Part shown: positions 36,556 through 45,895 of the stretch, piece by piece
How the letters are laid out: the number at the start of each line of letters is the position of its first letter
Position numbering within the stretch: position 1 is the first letter of the stretch
Assembly (NCBI RefSeq): GCF_002754475.1
Contig: NZ_PEFL01000001.1
Span: 2,294,001 to 2,358,000, forward strand
Reading direction: 5' to 3'
Length of the DNA stretch: 64,000 nt
Origin: Comamonas sp. 26
GTDB taxonomy: Bacteria > Pseudomonadota > Gammaproteobacteria > Burkholderiales > Burkholderiaceae_C
The notes under the pieces: generated by a model
Seen by the model: only the letters and a program-made list of their open reading frames with translations
Database searches by the model: none
What the model was told of the DNA's origin: nothing
Program-made: the position numbers and the translations under genes

Positions 36556-38148
36556 TCAACAATTTTGCTGGCTTGGGGTCCAGAGCCAGATAGCACGTGA
36601 TCCCAGCTCAAGCACTGGTTTGGCATTGGATAGCGCTGGCGTCATATCCTTTGCCGCCTCCCGCTCTCCAATCACCCATACCCTATGTTGGGTGCTACAC
36701 AAAATATGGTTTGCCTCCTGCTTTTCCAGCAAGAATTGGCTTGCAGTATTAGGCGCAAACTCTGCGGCATCCAGCAGCTCTTTTCTCCAGTTGTCTGATT
36801 TCGATGCTTTGGCGGCTTGCCAGTCATCGACAACCCAAGCCACCTGGCCGCTGTGTATATAAAACGGTGCGCCGTAATACAGTTGCCCCAGCATCATGAT
36901 CCGATCCTCTGGCTGCACTGACAGCATGCTGAGACGATCCCAGCGAGCTTTATGCGGGACGCCCTGGGTGCCTAGGCCGACAGCCAGTGCGGCGCAAAGA
37001 CTCGCGGCAAAAGCGGTTGTGACCGTGAGTTTCGTCCAGCGGAGCTGTACCATTCGCCAATCGTCGGCATATGCGGTTTGCCAGAATCGAGCGATGAGGT
37101 ATGCCATAGGCGGCAGGGCTGGAAGCACATAGCCTACGACCTTGCTGCTGGGAATGGAAAAAAACGCCACCACAGCCAAAAGCCAGACTCCCATATAGCG
37201 ATCCAGACTAGTCTGTGCCGTAGGGAAGTCAGACTCCAACATGAGTCCTTGCCGCGCACGCCATTGTCTCAGGAGCATATAGATGCCAGCGAGAGTCCAT
37301 GGCAGACATGCAAGCGCGATGACAGCCAAGTAGAACCACCATGGCTGGGGGTTGTTGAAGCCGGTTTCGGTATAGCGCTGGAAATGCTGGGTGACAAAAA
37401 AATAATGCAAAAATTGAGGGTGTTGCTTATGCGCAAGCCAAACCCATGGCCCCGCAATCAGGAGCATGACAAACCATACTGGCGGGTACAAGGGCAGTGC
37501 CAACTGCTTCCAACGGCGCTCCCAAAGCATCCAGACGCACCACACCAAGCCCGGCAAAACCAAGCCAATCAATCCTTTGGCTAAAAAGCCCAAACCTGCA
37601 AAGGCCCCGGCTGCGGTGATCCATGCCCGCCAAAATTTGCCAGGACCACACTCTATCGTGGCAATGAACGCGCAAGCGGTGCAGGCGGACATGCAGCCTG
37701 CCAGCAGCATGTCCATGTTGGCGTACTGAGCGGCCAAGTAGGCGAAAGGCATGGTGAGGAAGATGAGCACCGCAGCGATTGCGGTTGAGTGCCTCGTATA
37801 GCGCTTCAGCAGAACCAGCAGACTCATTGCCGCCAGCCATGCCCCAAGCATCGACGGCAGGCGGGCAACCCATTCATGTACACCAAACAATTCATAACCA
37901 CCAGCTGCGAGCCAGTAGTAAAGCGGTGGTTTGTGAAAAAAGGGAAGACCGTTAAGTTGGGGCGTCACCCAATTGCCGTTGCGCAGCATGTCCAGCGCGA
38001 CCATGGCATAGCGCCCTTCATCCGGGTCACTCAATGGACGAATCCATGCCAAGGCCAAGAGCCATAGTCCGATTAACAGGGCCCAAAGGAATGCGTCGTC
38101 GATCTTGCGGCGTGAAGCCTTCATGTCCACATTAATGGCGGTTTGCAT
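36556..38148 (-). CDS. ArnT-like glycosyltransferase (GT39/GT83 family)
   Basis: Integral inner-membrane glycosyltransferase of 530 aa that would move a sugar from a polyprenyl-phosphate donor onto a periplasmic acceptor such as lipid A. It has about twelve hydrophobic helices and the first periplasmic loop motif PLSDPDEGRYA with the catalytic Asp/Glu, followed by FFHKPPLYYWL, as in ArnT and related PMT-family enzymes. A soluble C-terminal domain follows residue 410. No arn operon genes lie nearby, so the sugar is open. It is convergent with nrdJ. Confidence 0.85.
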   Translation of the reverse strand: MQTAINVDMKASRRKIDDAFLWALLIGLWLLALAWIRPLSDPDEGRYAMVALDMLRNGNWVTPQLNGLPFFHKPPLYYWLAAGGYELFGVHEWVARLPSMLGAWLAAMSLLVLLKRYTRHSTAIAAVLIFLTMPFAYLAAQYANMDMLLAGCMSACTACAFIATIECGPGKFWRAWITAAGAFAGLGFLAKGLIGLVLPGLVWCVWMLWERRWKQLALPLYPPVWFVMLLIAGPWVWLAHKQHPQFLHYFFVTQHFQRYTETGFNNPQPWWFYLAVIALACLPWTLAGIYMLLRQWRARQGLMLESDFPTAQTSLDRYMGVWLLAVVAFFSIPSSKVVGYVLPALPPMAYLIARFWQTAYADDWRMVQLRWTKLTVTTAFAASLCAALAVGLGTQGVPHKARWDRLSMLSVQPEDRIMMLGQLYYGAPFYIHSGQVAWVVDDWQAAKASKSDNWRKELLDAAEFAPNTASQFLLEKQEANHILCSTQHRVWVIGEREAAKDMTPALSNAKPVLELGSRAIWLWTPSQQNC

Positions 38149-38484
38149 GGGCTATACCTGACCCTCTATAGAGAGCTTCGACTGATCTTGCTTGGGCCAT
38201 ACCTTCAAACCATTGCATCCCCACCGGCAGCATCACTGACTCCTTTGATTAAACAGGTCGCGATGCATTCAACATGGCAGCTCATCGGCTGTTATCGCTG
38301 GCGGCAATCTAAGTTCAAAAACTTACCAATTTCTTAAGAGTCTTGCAGGTGAGTGCCACGCCCAATGCCCACAGAATTCGGTGACTCAAGCTCATTCAGC
38401 GAACTGCATACACAGATATCGAGAAAATTGCTAACAATCTGCTCAGGTCGCCTTCATCGCTTAACCGCCCTCTGACAGCCAGCT
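38149..38484. other. Intergenic region upstream of the glycosyltransferase
   Basis: About 335 bp between two minus-strand genes. At 38322-38338 the sequence CTTACC-N5-CTTAAG resembles a degenerate PmrA box, which would suit an ArnT-like gene, but it is on the opposite strand orientation and one half is weak. No gene or strong terminator is visible. Confidence 0.3.
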
Positions 38485-39903
38485 TTAACTGCGCTTGTTT
38501 GTAGAAAAAGGTTCAGATGGCTCAACTGGCGACACTGGCTGCGCAGGCTCTGCCTGAGCCGCTGTGGCTTCCGGCTCCTTTGGCAAGGTTGCCCTCGCCA
38601 CATTGAGCATATGCAGAGCCAGCGACTCATAGAGAGGCCGCGCAATCATGCGCGAGATCATGCTGGCGATCATGGCCGAAGCCATGAGGCTGAGCACCAG
38701 TGAATGGCCATCCACCATCTCCATCACGATGATGAAGGCGGTCAACGGAGCCTGAGTGACGGCAGCCAGAAAGGCTGCCATGCCCATGGCGATCAAGGCC
38801 GGAGCAATATCCGTAGTCCCGACAATGGATGCCACGTTATTACCCACCCCCGCACCAATCGATAGCGAAGGCGCAAAAATTCCGCCAGGCACCCCCACCC
38901 AGGCCGATAGCCAGGTGGCAATAAATTTGAGGGTCACATAGAACTCGGGGACATCGGCTTCGCCCTGCAACATGTGCTTGACCGCTTCGGAGCCTGCGCC
39001 AAAGGTGGCACCGCCAGTGACGACACCGATAACGGCAATCAGCAATGCCAGAGCGGCTGCAAAGCGAATGGGAAAACGAGACCTCAGCTTGTTCAAACGC
39101 TCTGTCGATGAAGTCAGCGACACCGTCATCAGCTTGGCAAACAAGCCGCCCAGCACACCGCAGGTCAGCGCTACTGCAAGACAAGGCAGCAGGTCATGCC
39201 AGCTCAGCTCCTGCACCCGAATGCGGCCGAAGTAGCTGAGATTGCCGAACATCGAAACCCCCATCAGGCCTGCCAGCACAATGGCCGCGATGATCAGCCC
39301 GCTCGAGCGCGACTCCAGCTTGCGTGACAGCTCCTCAATCGCAAACACCACACCCGCCAGCGGTGCATTGAAGGCTGCAGCAATGCCTGCTGCACCGCCA
39401 GCCACCAGCAGCGCATGGGTGTTGATGACGGACTTGGGACCCAGCCAGCGCCGCGCCGAATGCATGACGCCTGCAGCCACCTGCACCGAAGGCCCTTCAC
39501 GCCCTATCGACAAGCCAGCCAGGAAGCCGGCACTGGCCAAGATGATTTTGGCAAACGACAGCCACAAGGACACAAAGCGGCTGCGCAAAGTGGCGCTGAC
39601 GCCGGGCTCCAGCGTGGCGATTACCTGTGGAATGCCGGAGCCGCTGGCACCGGGAGCCCATTTGCGCGTGGCCCAGACCGCAGCAGCCGTCACCGCTGGC
39701 ATCCAGATCAGCACCAGCCAGCCGTTGGTGCCGTGATAGATGCTCTCAAAGAAGCCAAATGCTGCTTCGGCCAGCAGTGTGAATGCCACCACACTGAGAC
39801 CCGCTGCGGCGGCATAGGCCAGCACCACCGTCCGCTCCAGCCAGCGCTTGCCATCGCGCATTTCTTCATTGAGGTTGTGAAAGAAATCTGGCTCTTGCTG
39901 CAT
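38485..39903 (-). CDS. CLC-family chloride channel/transporter
   Basis: Inner-membrane anion transporter of 472 aa. The selectivity-filter motifs are present: GSGIPQV (about 88-94), GREGPSVQ (134-141, with the gating glutamate Glu136), and GGIFAPSLSIG in the second half. This matches ClcA-type Cl-/H+ exchangers and their length. The C-terminal tail after about 440 is Pro/Glu-rich and has no CBS domains. It is monocistronic. Confidence 0.92.
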   Translation of the reverse strand: MQQEPDFFHNLNEEMRDGKRWLERTVVLAYAAAAGLSVVAFTLLAEAAFGFFESIYHGTNGWLVLIWMPAVTAAAVWATRKWAPGASGSGIPQVIATLEPGVSATLRSRFVSLWLSFAKIILASAGFLAGLSIGREGPSVQVAAGVMHSARRWLGPKSVINTHALLVAGGAAGIAAAFNAPLAGVVFAIEELSRKLESRSSGLIIAAIVLAGLMGVSMFGNLSYFGRIRVQELSWHDLLPCLAVALTCGVLGGLFAKLMTVSLTSSTERLNKLRSRFPIRFAAALALLIAVIGVVTGGATFGAGSEAVKHMLQGEADVPEFYVTLKFIATWLSAWVGVPGGIFAPSLSIGAGVGNNVASIVGTTDIAPALIAMGMAAFLAAVTQAPLTAFIIVMEMVDGHSLVLSLMASAMIASMISRMIARPLYESLALHMLNVARATLPKEPEATAAQAEPAQPVSPVEPSEPFSTNKRS

Positions 39904-40071
39904 GGGCGGGGCAATCGTTTCGGTCGAGGGCTGGCGGGTGAATGCCTACATTCTGCGCCCGCGAGACCAGCTAACCCATCGGCATTAGCCACAACAAGCC
40001 ATTTGAAACAACAAAGGCCGTCCCTGTTTCACTACGCAATGCCGGCAAAACCAGGATCAGCAGACGGAAAT

Positions 40072-40977
40072 TCAGCTCGCGTAATACCAGCGCTTGAGCG
40101 CTTCACCCGCCTTGGCCAGCACCGCTTCACGCCCAGCCAGGTCGAGCTTGCTGCCGGTCAGATAAGCCGTTACCAGCACTGGCGCCGACTGCTGGGTAGG
40201 CCAGGCAATGAGGGTGTCGCAAGAGGTGCCGTTGTCTCCGCTTCCCGTCTTGCCGCCAATCGTCCATTGTGCGGGCAGGCCTAAGCGCACACGCTTGTCT
40301 CCAGTGCGGCTATCCAGCAGCCATTGGTGCAGCAGCGCGCGGGATGACCCATCCAGCACGTCTGCGAGCAAGATTTTTTGCAGGCTCAGCAGCATGGCCT
40401 CAGGCGTGGTGGTGTCGCGCTCGTCACCAGTCAATGCCGTGTTCAGCGTGGGTTCGTTGCGATCCAGACGCGTGATGCTGTCGCCCAGACTACGCAGCCA
40501 TTGCGTCAGCGCCGCCGGGCCGCCCGTTGACTCCAGCAGCACATTGGCCGCCGTGTTGTCGCTGACGACCACCGCAGCCTCGCACAAGTCCAGCAGCGTC
40601 ATGCCGCCATTGGCACCCGCCCACTTGGCAGATACGGGCGACCAGGCAACGACTTCAGTAGTTGCGTAATACCGCTTGTGCCACAGCTTGATCTGACCGC
40701 TTTGCGCCAGCGACAGCACGTGTGCGACCAGCAAGGTCTTGAAGGTGCTGCACATGGCAAAGCGCTCATCGCTACGCCAGCCCGCAGCCGCACCGCTGCT
40801 CGTGTCCAGCGCATACAAGCCCAGTCGGCCCTGCGCCTGTACCTCCAGCGCGGCCAGCTCGTCACTCAAGACCTTTGCCGCAGCTGCCTGCTGCCTGGCG
40901 ACAAAGGCACAGCCCGACAGACCCCAGGTACTCAGACCCAAGGCCAGTCCTGTTGTCAGCACGCTGCGTCGTTGCAT
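40072..40977 (-). CDS. bla: Class A beta-lactamase
   Basis: Serine beta-lactamase of 301 aa that hydrolyses penicillins or cephalosporins in the periplasm. All class A motifs are present: the active-site STFK (Ser77, Lys80), SDN (139-141), the omega-loop Glu175 in RNEPTLN, and KTG (243-245). The residue before STFK is Cys (Ambler 69), as in several chromosomal Pen-type and carbapenemase enzymes, but the partner Cys238 is not there (KTGSG), so carbapenemase activity should not be assumed. The N-terminus MQRRSVLTTG...LSGC combines an Arg pair with a lipobox. ATG 40977 has AGAGGAA upstream. It is divergent from an AmpR-like gene. Confidence 0.93.
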   Translation of the reverse strand: MQRRSVLTTGLALGLSTWGLSGCAFVARQQAAAAKVLSDELAALEVQAQGRLGLYALDTSSGAAAGWRSDERFAMCSTFKTLLVAHVLSLAQSGQIKLWHKRYYATTEVVAWSPVSAKWAGANGGMTLLDLCEAAVVVSDNTAANVLLESTGGPAALTQWLRSLGDSITRLDRNEPTLNTALTGDERDTTTPEAMLLSLQKILLADVLDGSSRALLHQWLLDSRTGDKRVRLGLPAQWTIGGKTGSGDNGTSCDTLIAWPTQQSAPVLVTAYLTGSKLDLAGREAVLAKAGEALKRWYYAS

Positions 40978-41090
40978 AAGTTCCTCTTTTGCTTCATGGT
41001 CATGATTGAAAGCATATAGCGGACACTTTGCATGAACCAGCAGTAATAATTGACGCAAGCCATTAGAAAAATTTTTACATCCCCTCTTGT

Positions 41091-41966
41091 ATGCAACTGC
41101 CTCTGAACGCCTTGCGCATGTTTGATGCCGCTGCCCGCCACCTGAGCCTGACCCGCGCCGCTCAGGAGCTGCATGTGACGCAGGCCGCCGTCAGCCAGCA
41201 CATCCGCAACCTGGAAGAACGGCTGGGCAAGCCGCTATTCAGACGACTGCCGCGCGGGCTTGCCTTGACCGATGAAGGGCAGGCCCTGTGGCCCGTGGTG
41301 GCGCAGAGCTTTGAGCGCATACAGCAGTCGCTGCAGCAAGTGGCCGAGCCACGGCCGCGCGAGATTCTGACTGTGGGCGTGGTAGGCACTTTTGCCATTG
41401 GCTGGCTGATTCCGAGATTGAACCAGTTCCAGCAACTACAGCCACATATCGACCTGCGCCTGCTGACAAATAACAACCGCGTTGATCTGGCCGGGGAAGG
41501 GCTGGACGCCGCCGTGCGCTTTGGCGATGGCGCCTGGCACGGTACCCATGCGCAGATGCTGCTGCGCGCCCCGCTCTCGCCCATGTGCACGCCTGCGCTG
41601 GCCCAACAGCTGCGCGAGCCCGCCGACCTGACCCACCAGAGTTTGCTGCGCTCCTATCGCAGTCAGGAATGGGAAGGCTGGTTTGCCGGGCTTGAGCAAA
41701 CCGCTCCACTAGCACGCGGCGCCATGTTTGATTCATCGCTGACACTGGCCGAAGCCGCTGCGCAAGGCGCAGGAGTTGCCCTGCTGCCCACACGCATGTT
41801 CGAGCACATGCTGCAGCAAGGGCGGCTGGTACGGCCATTTGCGCATGAGGTCGATACCGGCGCCTACTGGCTGACCCATCTCAAGTCACGCCCGGCTAGC
41901 GGCGCACTACAGATCTTTCGCCAGTGGCTGATTGCACAACTGCAAGCGGACTCTGAAAATCTTTAA
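41091..41966 (+). CDS. ampR: AmpR-like LysR regulator of the beta-lactamase
   Basis: A LysR-type regulator (291 aa) with the typical AmpR/GcvA N-terminus: LPLNALRMFDAAARHLSLTR, then the recognition helix VTQAAVSQHIRNLEERLGK and the GIxLTDEG-like RGLALTDEG. AmpR proteins sense cell-wall muropeptides and switch the divergent beta-lactamase gene on when beta-lactams disturb peptidoglycan recycling. The divergent arrangement, with 113 bp between starts, is the classical ampR-bla layout. The operator should lie in 40978-41090; I could not define it. Confidence 0.88.
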   Translation: MQLPLNALRMFDAAARHLSLTRAAQELHVTQAAVSQHIRNLEERLGKPLFRRLPRGLALTDEGQALWPVVAQSFERIQQSLQQVAEPRPREILTVGVVGTFAIGWLIPRLNQFQQLQPHIDLRLLTNNNRVDLAGEGLDAAVRFGDGAWHGTHAQMLLRAPLSPMCTPALAQQLREPADLTHQSLLRSYRSQEWEGWFAGLEQTAPLARGAMFDSSLTLAEAAAQGAGVALLPTRMFEHMLQQGRLVRPFAHEVDTGAYWLTHLKSRPASGALQIFRQWLIAQLQADSENL

Positions 41967-42090
41967 ACCAAACACCTTCAATCCCCTTATTCATCAATCG
42001 CAAGCAGCTATTAATTAATGAGCATTTCAAACAGAGGATGCCAGACACCACTGCATGGCTTCAGGTGAGCAGTTACAGTAGCCATCCAGT

Positions 42091-42222
42091 AAGAGCGGCT
42101 GGCACTACCCAGTAAACCGAAGGTTTGCATTTGAGACGAGGCGCGAAGCCGCAGGCAGTACAAAAGTACGACAAGGCGAAGCAGCAACGTATCAAGGCTT
42201 GTGCTCCTAGCTCTAAGCGCCA
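42091..42222. repeat. 130-bp imperfect-palindrome dispersed repeat, copy 2
   Basis: Second copy of the element at 16351-16480, in the same orientation. Both begin AAGAGCGGCT and end with AAGCGCC. The outer arms have changed together in part (TAACAC/GTGTTA in copy 1, TGGCAC/GTGCTC here). At its right end this copy merges into a terminator. Confidence 0.85.
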
Positions 42223-42236
42223 CGGCGCTTTTTTTT
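42215..42236 (+). terminator. Rho-independent terminator at the end of the repeat
   Basis: AAGCGC-CACG-GCGCTT followed by eight T in all. It could end plus-strand transcription from ampR. Its left arm is the shared right end of the dispersed repeat. Confidence 0.7.
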
Positions 42237-42261
42237 GACCCATTTCATCTGACCACCTGCC

Positions 42262-42939
42262 TTGACTGCCGCCTCCACCCTGCCCGTTCTGTACTCCTTC
42301 CGCCGTTGCCCTTACGCCATTCGCGCCCGTCTGGCGCTGGCCCATGCGGGTCTGGCCTGCGAGCTGCGTGAGATCAATCTGCGCAACAAACCTCAGGCGC
42401 TGCTGGATGTATCGCCCAAGGGCACGGTGCCTGTACTGGTGCTCCAAGATGGTCAAGTGATCGAGCAAAGTCTGGACGTCATGCTGCACGCCCTGCGCAG
42501 CAACGACCCCGACGGCTGGCTGCAGCCCACGCAAGGCAGTCTTGCAGACATGCAGGCCCTGATCAAGCGCAACGACGGCTTCTTCAAACGGGCACTCGAT
42601 CGCTGCAAATACCCCGAGCGCCACAACGCCGAAGTCGTGAATCAGGCACAGGCCAACGCGCTGACCTGGCTGGCGGATTTGAACGACCAGCTGGAAGAAA
42701 CCGGCTACCTGTTTGGCCTGCACCCCAGTCTTGCAGACATGGCGCTGCGCCCCTTTGTGCGCCAGTACGCCCGCATTGATGAGGCTCAGTGGAACGAGCA
42801 GCCCTGGCCGCATCTGCAGGACTGGCTGCAACGCTGGATTGATTCGGCCCTGTTTGCCGAGATCATGGAAACCTACCCCGGCTGGGTACCCGGCACCACA
42901 GGGCCGACCTTTGTCAGCCGCAGTGTGCAAAGCGACTGA
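42262..42939 (+). CDS. Glutathione S-transferase family protein
   Basis: A 225-aa cytosolic protein with an N-terminal thioredoxin-fold domain and a helical C-terminal domain. The N-terminal motif RRCPYAIRARLAL (Cys16) resembles the active site of Grx2/omega- and beta-type GSTs, where a Cys-Pro-Tyr motif contacts glutathione; KGTVPVLVLQDGQVIEQS supplies the cis-Pro and glutathione gamma-Glu site. The only suitable start is TTG at 42262; this is unusual and the exact start is uncertain. It ends before a bidirectional terminator shared with dsbB. Confidence 0.85.
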   Translation: MTAASTLPVLYSFRRCPYAIRARLALAHAGLACELREINLRNKPQALLDVSPKGTVPVLVLQDGQVIEQSLDVMLHALRSNDPDGWLQPTQGSLADMQALIKRNDGFFKRALDRCKYPERHNAEVVNQAQANALTWLADLNDQLEETGYLFGLHPSLADMALRPFVRQYARIDEAQWNEQPWPHLQDWLQRWIDSALFAEIMETYPGWVPGTTGPTFVSRSVQSD

Positions 42940-42952
42940 AAGCCTGTTTCGC

Positions 42953-42990
42953 AAAAAAGCCCCGGTACCGCAAGGCACCGGGGCTTTTTT
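42953..42990. terminator. Strong bidirectional Rho-independent terminator
   Basis: GCCCCGGT...ACCGGGGC forms an 8-bp GC-rich stem with further pairing in the loop, flanked by six A on the left and six T on the right. It is placed between the convergent GST and dsbB genes. Confidence 0.93.
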
Positions 42991-43012
42991 ATCTGTACAG
43001 ATTCAGCGCTTT

Positions 43013-43513
43013 TCAGCGTTTCCCGGCCTTGATCAGCAGCACCAGCAAGGCGACAAAGAACACGGCAAAACAGATGAAGGACCAGTTGGCGATCGAGCCA
43101 CCCAGGAAAGTCCAGTCAATCGCGGCGCAGTCGCCCGAGCCCTGGAAGATCATAGGAATGGAGCGACTGAAGGAGTAATGCTCGATCATTCCGTAGAAGT
43201 CGCGGCCGCAGGTAGCGAATTCTGGGGGATACCACTGCAACCAGCTCTGGCGCGCAGCCACAAAGGCACCAAAACCGCTGGCCAGCAAAGCCAGAACGCT
43301 AAAACTCATCCACCAGCCTTTTTGGCCTCTGACGCTTGCCAGACCTGTGAAGATAGCTACCAAAATGAGTGCATAGCGCTGCACGATGCACATCGGGCAA
43401 GGCTCAAGCCCAACGACATGCTGCAGATACAGGCCAAAGGCCAGCATGGCTACGCAGGCAGCGCAGATCAGGGCCAGAGTGCGCCGTGGCGCGGTGGTAA
43501 ACCATTGAAGCAT
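43013..43513 (-). CDS. dsbB: Disulfide bond formation protein B
   Basis: Inner-membrane oxidoreductase (166 aa) that reoxidises the periplasmic oxidant DsbA and passes electrons to quinone. It has four membrane helices, the first periplasmic Cys pair CPMC (Cys39, Cys42), and the second pair Cys102 (ATCGRD) and Cys129 (GSGDCA), all as expected. ATG 43513 is chosen over the TTG just before it. It is transcribed alone and ends at the shared terminator. Confidence 0.93.
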   Translation of the reverse strand: MLQWFTTAPRRTLALICAACVAMLAFGLYLQHVVGLEPCPMCIVQRYALILVAIFTGLASVRGQKGWWMSFSVLALLASGFGAFVAARQSWLQWYPPEFATCGRDFYGMIEHYSFSRSIPMIFQGSGDCAAIDWTFLGGSIANWSFICFAVFFVALLVLLIKAGKR

Positions 43514-43619
43514 CAAAATTCTTTCTGCGAAATTTCCGAATCATGCCTGAACCAAGGATAACGCCCCTGAGCAGAGTCAGAGGATTCATCCCTGTGGCAT
43601 GCATCTTCCCTTTCGCAGG

Positions 43620-43695
43620 AGACGACGAGCCAAAGCCGCCTTGCGGCGAGGTCGTCGTCCCCCTCTGGGGGGAAGGCGCAAAGCACCTCAGGGGG
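43620..43695 (-). repeat. GC-rich 3'-end repeat, copy A (after cysA)
   Basis: In the gene's direction: CCCCCTGAGGTGCTTTGCGCC, then TTCCCCCC-AGA-GGGGGA, then a CGTCG / CCGCAAGGCGG part. It starts 3 bases after the cysA stop and can fold as consecutive hairpins. It is related to copies at 46836, 52153 and 63861. Confidence 0.8.
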
Positions 43696-43697
43696 AA

Positions 43698-44825
43698 TTA
43701 AATGCCTGCAGCCTCATCCAGAAACACCTTGGCACGGCGTGGTGTCACCACCAGGGTTTCACCTTCGCGCAAGCCCATGTCCTTGAACTGCTGCGCGGGG
43801 ATCTGGGCTTCGATAAGTCCGTCTTCTCCGGCATTGCTGGCGTTTGGTGTGGTCTCGGAGGGAATAAGTTCCAGCCTTGCGATGGGGCCGACCACAATTG
43901 CACGCGAAAGCTGGGCCACGATGCCTGTGGGGCGGCCCTGCGCATCCAGATTCTGGCCGGGCGAATAGCGCTCCACCTCCAGATCATGGGGGCGCACATA
44001 GGCAAAGGCCTGGCTGTCATGGGCACCGCTGGCGTCGCTGCTGTCCATTTGCATGCCATCGTCCAGGTAAACGCGGCCATCTCTGGCGCGGCCCTTGAAC
44101 AGGTTCACATCACCCAGGAAGCCATAGACAAACGGCGTAGCCGGGTTGTCCCAGACTTGCTGAGGTGTGCCTTCTTGCTCAATCTTGCCCTGGTTGATGA
44201 CGACCACCCGGTCGGCCACTTCCAGCGCTTCCTCCTGGTCGTGGGTCACGAAGATGGACGTCACATGCAGCTCATCGTGCAGTTGACGCAGCCAGCGGCG
44301 CAGTTCCTTGCGCACCTTGGCATCCAGCGCGCCAAAGGGCTCGTCCAGCAGCAGCACCTTGGGCTCTACGGCCAGCGCGCGGGCCAGCGCGATACGTTGA
44401 CGCTGACCGCCAGACAGTTGCGAGGGGAAGCGATCGGCAATCCAGTCCAGCTGCACCAGCTTGAGCAACTTCATGACCTTTTCCTTGATCACGGCCTCAC
44501 TCGGACGCTCTTTGCGGGGCTTGATGCGCAGGCCAAAGGCCACGTTCTCAAAAACGGTCATGTGCCGAAACAGCGCGTAGTGCTGAAACACAAAGCCCAC
44601 GTTGCGGTCACGCACATGCACATCGGTAGTGTCTTCGCCGCTGAAGTGGATGGTGCCCACGTCGGCGGTTTCCAGACCCGCGATGATGCGCAGCAGCGTG
44701 GTCTTGCCGCAGCCCGATGGGCCGAGCAAGGCAATCAGCTCGCCCGACTTGATGTCCAGACTGACATCGCGCAGCGCCTGAAAGTCGCCGAACTGCTTGC
44801 TGACATTACGAATTTCGATACTCAT
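43698..44825 (-). CDS. cysA: Sulfate/thiosulfate ABC transporter ATP-binding protein
   Basis: ATPase of the sulfate importer (375 aa). It has Walker [10 protein letters not shown] (near residue 36), the signature LSGGQRQR, Walker [13 protein letters not shown] and the H-loop THD. The CysA-specific region after residue 240 carries a TOBE domain ending [15 protein letters not shown]. It is the last gene of the sbp-cysT-cysW-cysA set, 29 bp after cysW. Confidence 0.95.
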   Translation of the reverse strand: MSIEIRNVSKQFGDFQALRDVSLDIKSGELIALLGPSGCGKTTLLRIIAGLETADVGTIHFSGEDTTDVHVRDRNVGFVFQHYALFRHMTVFENVAFGLRIKPRKERPSEAVIKEKVMKLLKLVQLDWIADRFPSQLSGGQRQRIALARALAVEPKVLLLDEPFGALDAKVRKELRRWLRQLHDELHVTSIFVTHDQEEALEVADRVVVINQGKIEQEGTPQQVWDNPATPFVYGFLGDVNLFKGRARDGRVYLDDGMQMDSSDASGAHDSQAFAYVRPHDLEVERYSPGQNLDAQGRPTGIVAQLSRAIVVGPIARLELIPSETTPNASNAGEDGLIEAQIPAQQFKDMGLREGETLVVTPRRAKVFLDEAAGI

Positions 44826-44854
44826 GATGAATCTCTGCTTGGAGTCCAGACAGC

Positions 44855-45895
44855 TCAGGCTGCCGTGGCGGTTTTATGAGGGGTGGTGCTGATCTGGCTC
44901 GGACGCTCGGGCGGAGCTTCAGCAGCGGCCTTGGCTTGTTGTTCAGCGCGCCATTCGGCAAGGGACTTGATCACCAGTGTGACCAAAGCCAGCAGCGCCA
45001 GCAGCGATGCCACAGCAAAGGCAGCAGCAGCCTGATAGTCGGCATAAAGCACTTCTACATGCAGCGGCATGGTGTTGGTCTGACCGCGGATATGGCCCGA
45101 GACCACGGACACCGCGCCAAACTCACCCATGGCACGGGCGTTACACAGAATCACGCCATAGACCAGACCCCATTTGATATTGGGCAGGGTCACATGCCAG
45201 AAGGTCTGCCAGCCCGAGGCGCCCAGCACCACAGCGGCCTGCTCTTCATCACTGCCTTGTGCCTGCATCAGCGGAATCAGCTCGCGTGCAATGAAGGGGA
45301 AGGTCACAAAGATGGTGGCCAGCACAATGCCCGGCACCGCAAAAATAATCTGAATATTGTGCTCGGCAAGCCATGGGCCCAGCCAGCCATTGGCACCAAA
45401 GACCAGCACATACATCAAACCAGCAACCACCGGCGAGATGGAAAACGGCAGATCGATCAGCGTGGTCAAAAAGGCCTTGCCTTTGAACTCGTACTTGGCA
45501 ATACACCAGGCCGCAGCCACACCAAACACCAGGTTCAGAGGAACAGCGATCAAGGCCGTAATCAGCGTCAGCTTGATGGACGACAGCGCATCAGGTTCGC
45601 CCAGAGCCGCCACATAGACATCCCAGCCCTTGCGCAATGCCTCGCCAAAGACGGACAGCAGCGGCAGGATGAGGAACAGGCCCATAAAGAGCAGCGCAAT
45701 GATGATCAGCACCCAGCGCACCCAACGCGGCTCGGTGGTACTCATCTTTTCAAGCTTGGTGGTTTTGCGCGGTGCCGTGAGCTTGAAAAGCACAAGCAGC
45801 ACCACGACGGCCACAGCGATGACCGTAAAGAGATGCACCCAGATGGGCAGAAAATGGGGGAACAGCGCCTGAACGGCTGCGTGAATCGTAGACAT
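44855..45895 (-). CDS. cysW: Sulfate ABC transporter permease CysW, with N-terminal extension
   Basis: Inner-membrane permease of the sulfate importer. The core, from residue about 51 ([11 protein letters not shown]), matches CysW, with the EAA loop [23 protein letters not shown]. Ahead of it lies an extra ~50 residues with one more hydrophobic helix ([20 protein letters not shown], about 18-37), making 346 aa against roughly 290 in E. coli. The start at 45895 forms a TGATG overlap with the cysT stop, which supports it; an internal ATG at 45745 would give the classical length. A Pro/Ala-rich C-terminal tail follows the last helix. Confidence 0.9.
   Translation of the reverse strand: MSTIHAAVQALFPHFLPIWVHLFTVIAVAVVVLLVLFKLTAPRKTTKLEKMSTTEPRWVRWVLIIIALLFMGLFLILPLLSVFGEALRKGWDVYVAALGEPDALSSIKLTLITALIAVPLNLVFGVAAAWCIAKYEFKGKAFLTTLIDLPFSISPVVAGLMYVLVFGANGWLGPWLAEHNIQIIFAVPGIVLATIFVTFPFIARELIPLMQAQGSDEEQAAVVLGASGWQTFWHVTLPNIKWGLVYGVILCNARAMGEFGAVSVVSGHIRGQTNTMPLHVEVLYADYQAAAAFAVASLLALLALVTLVIKSLAEWRAEQQAKAAAEAPPERPSQISTTPHKTATAA

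Noticed and set aside
38322..38338. Possible PmrA box (CTTACC-N5-CTTAAG) upstream of the ArnT-like gene
   Set aside because: One half-site matches poorly, the orientation is opposite to the gene, and it lies about 180 bp upstream; chance cannot be excluded.
40072..40977. Carbapenemase assignment for the beta-lactamase because of Cys69
   Set aside because: The disulfide partner Cys238 is absent (KTGSG), and Cys69 also occurs in non-carbapenemase enzymes.
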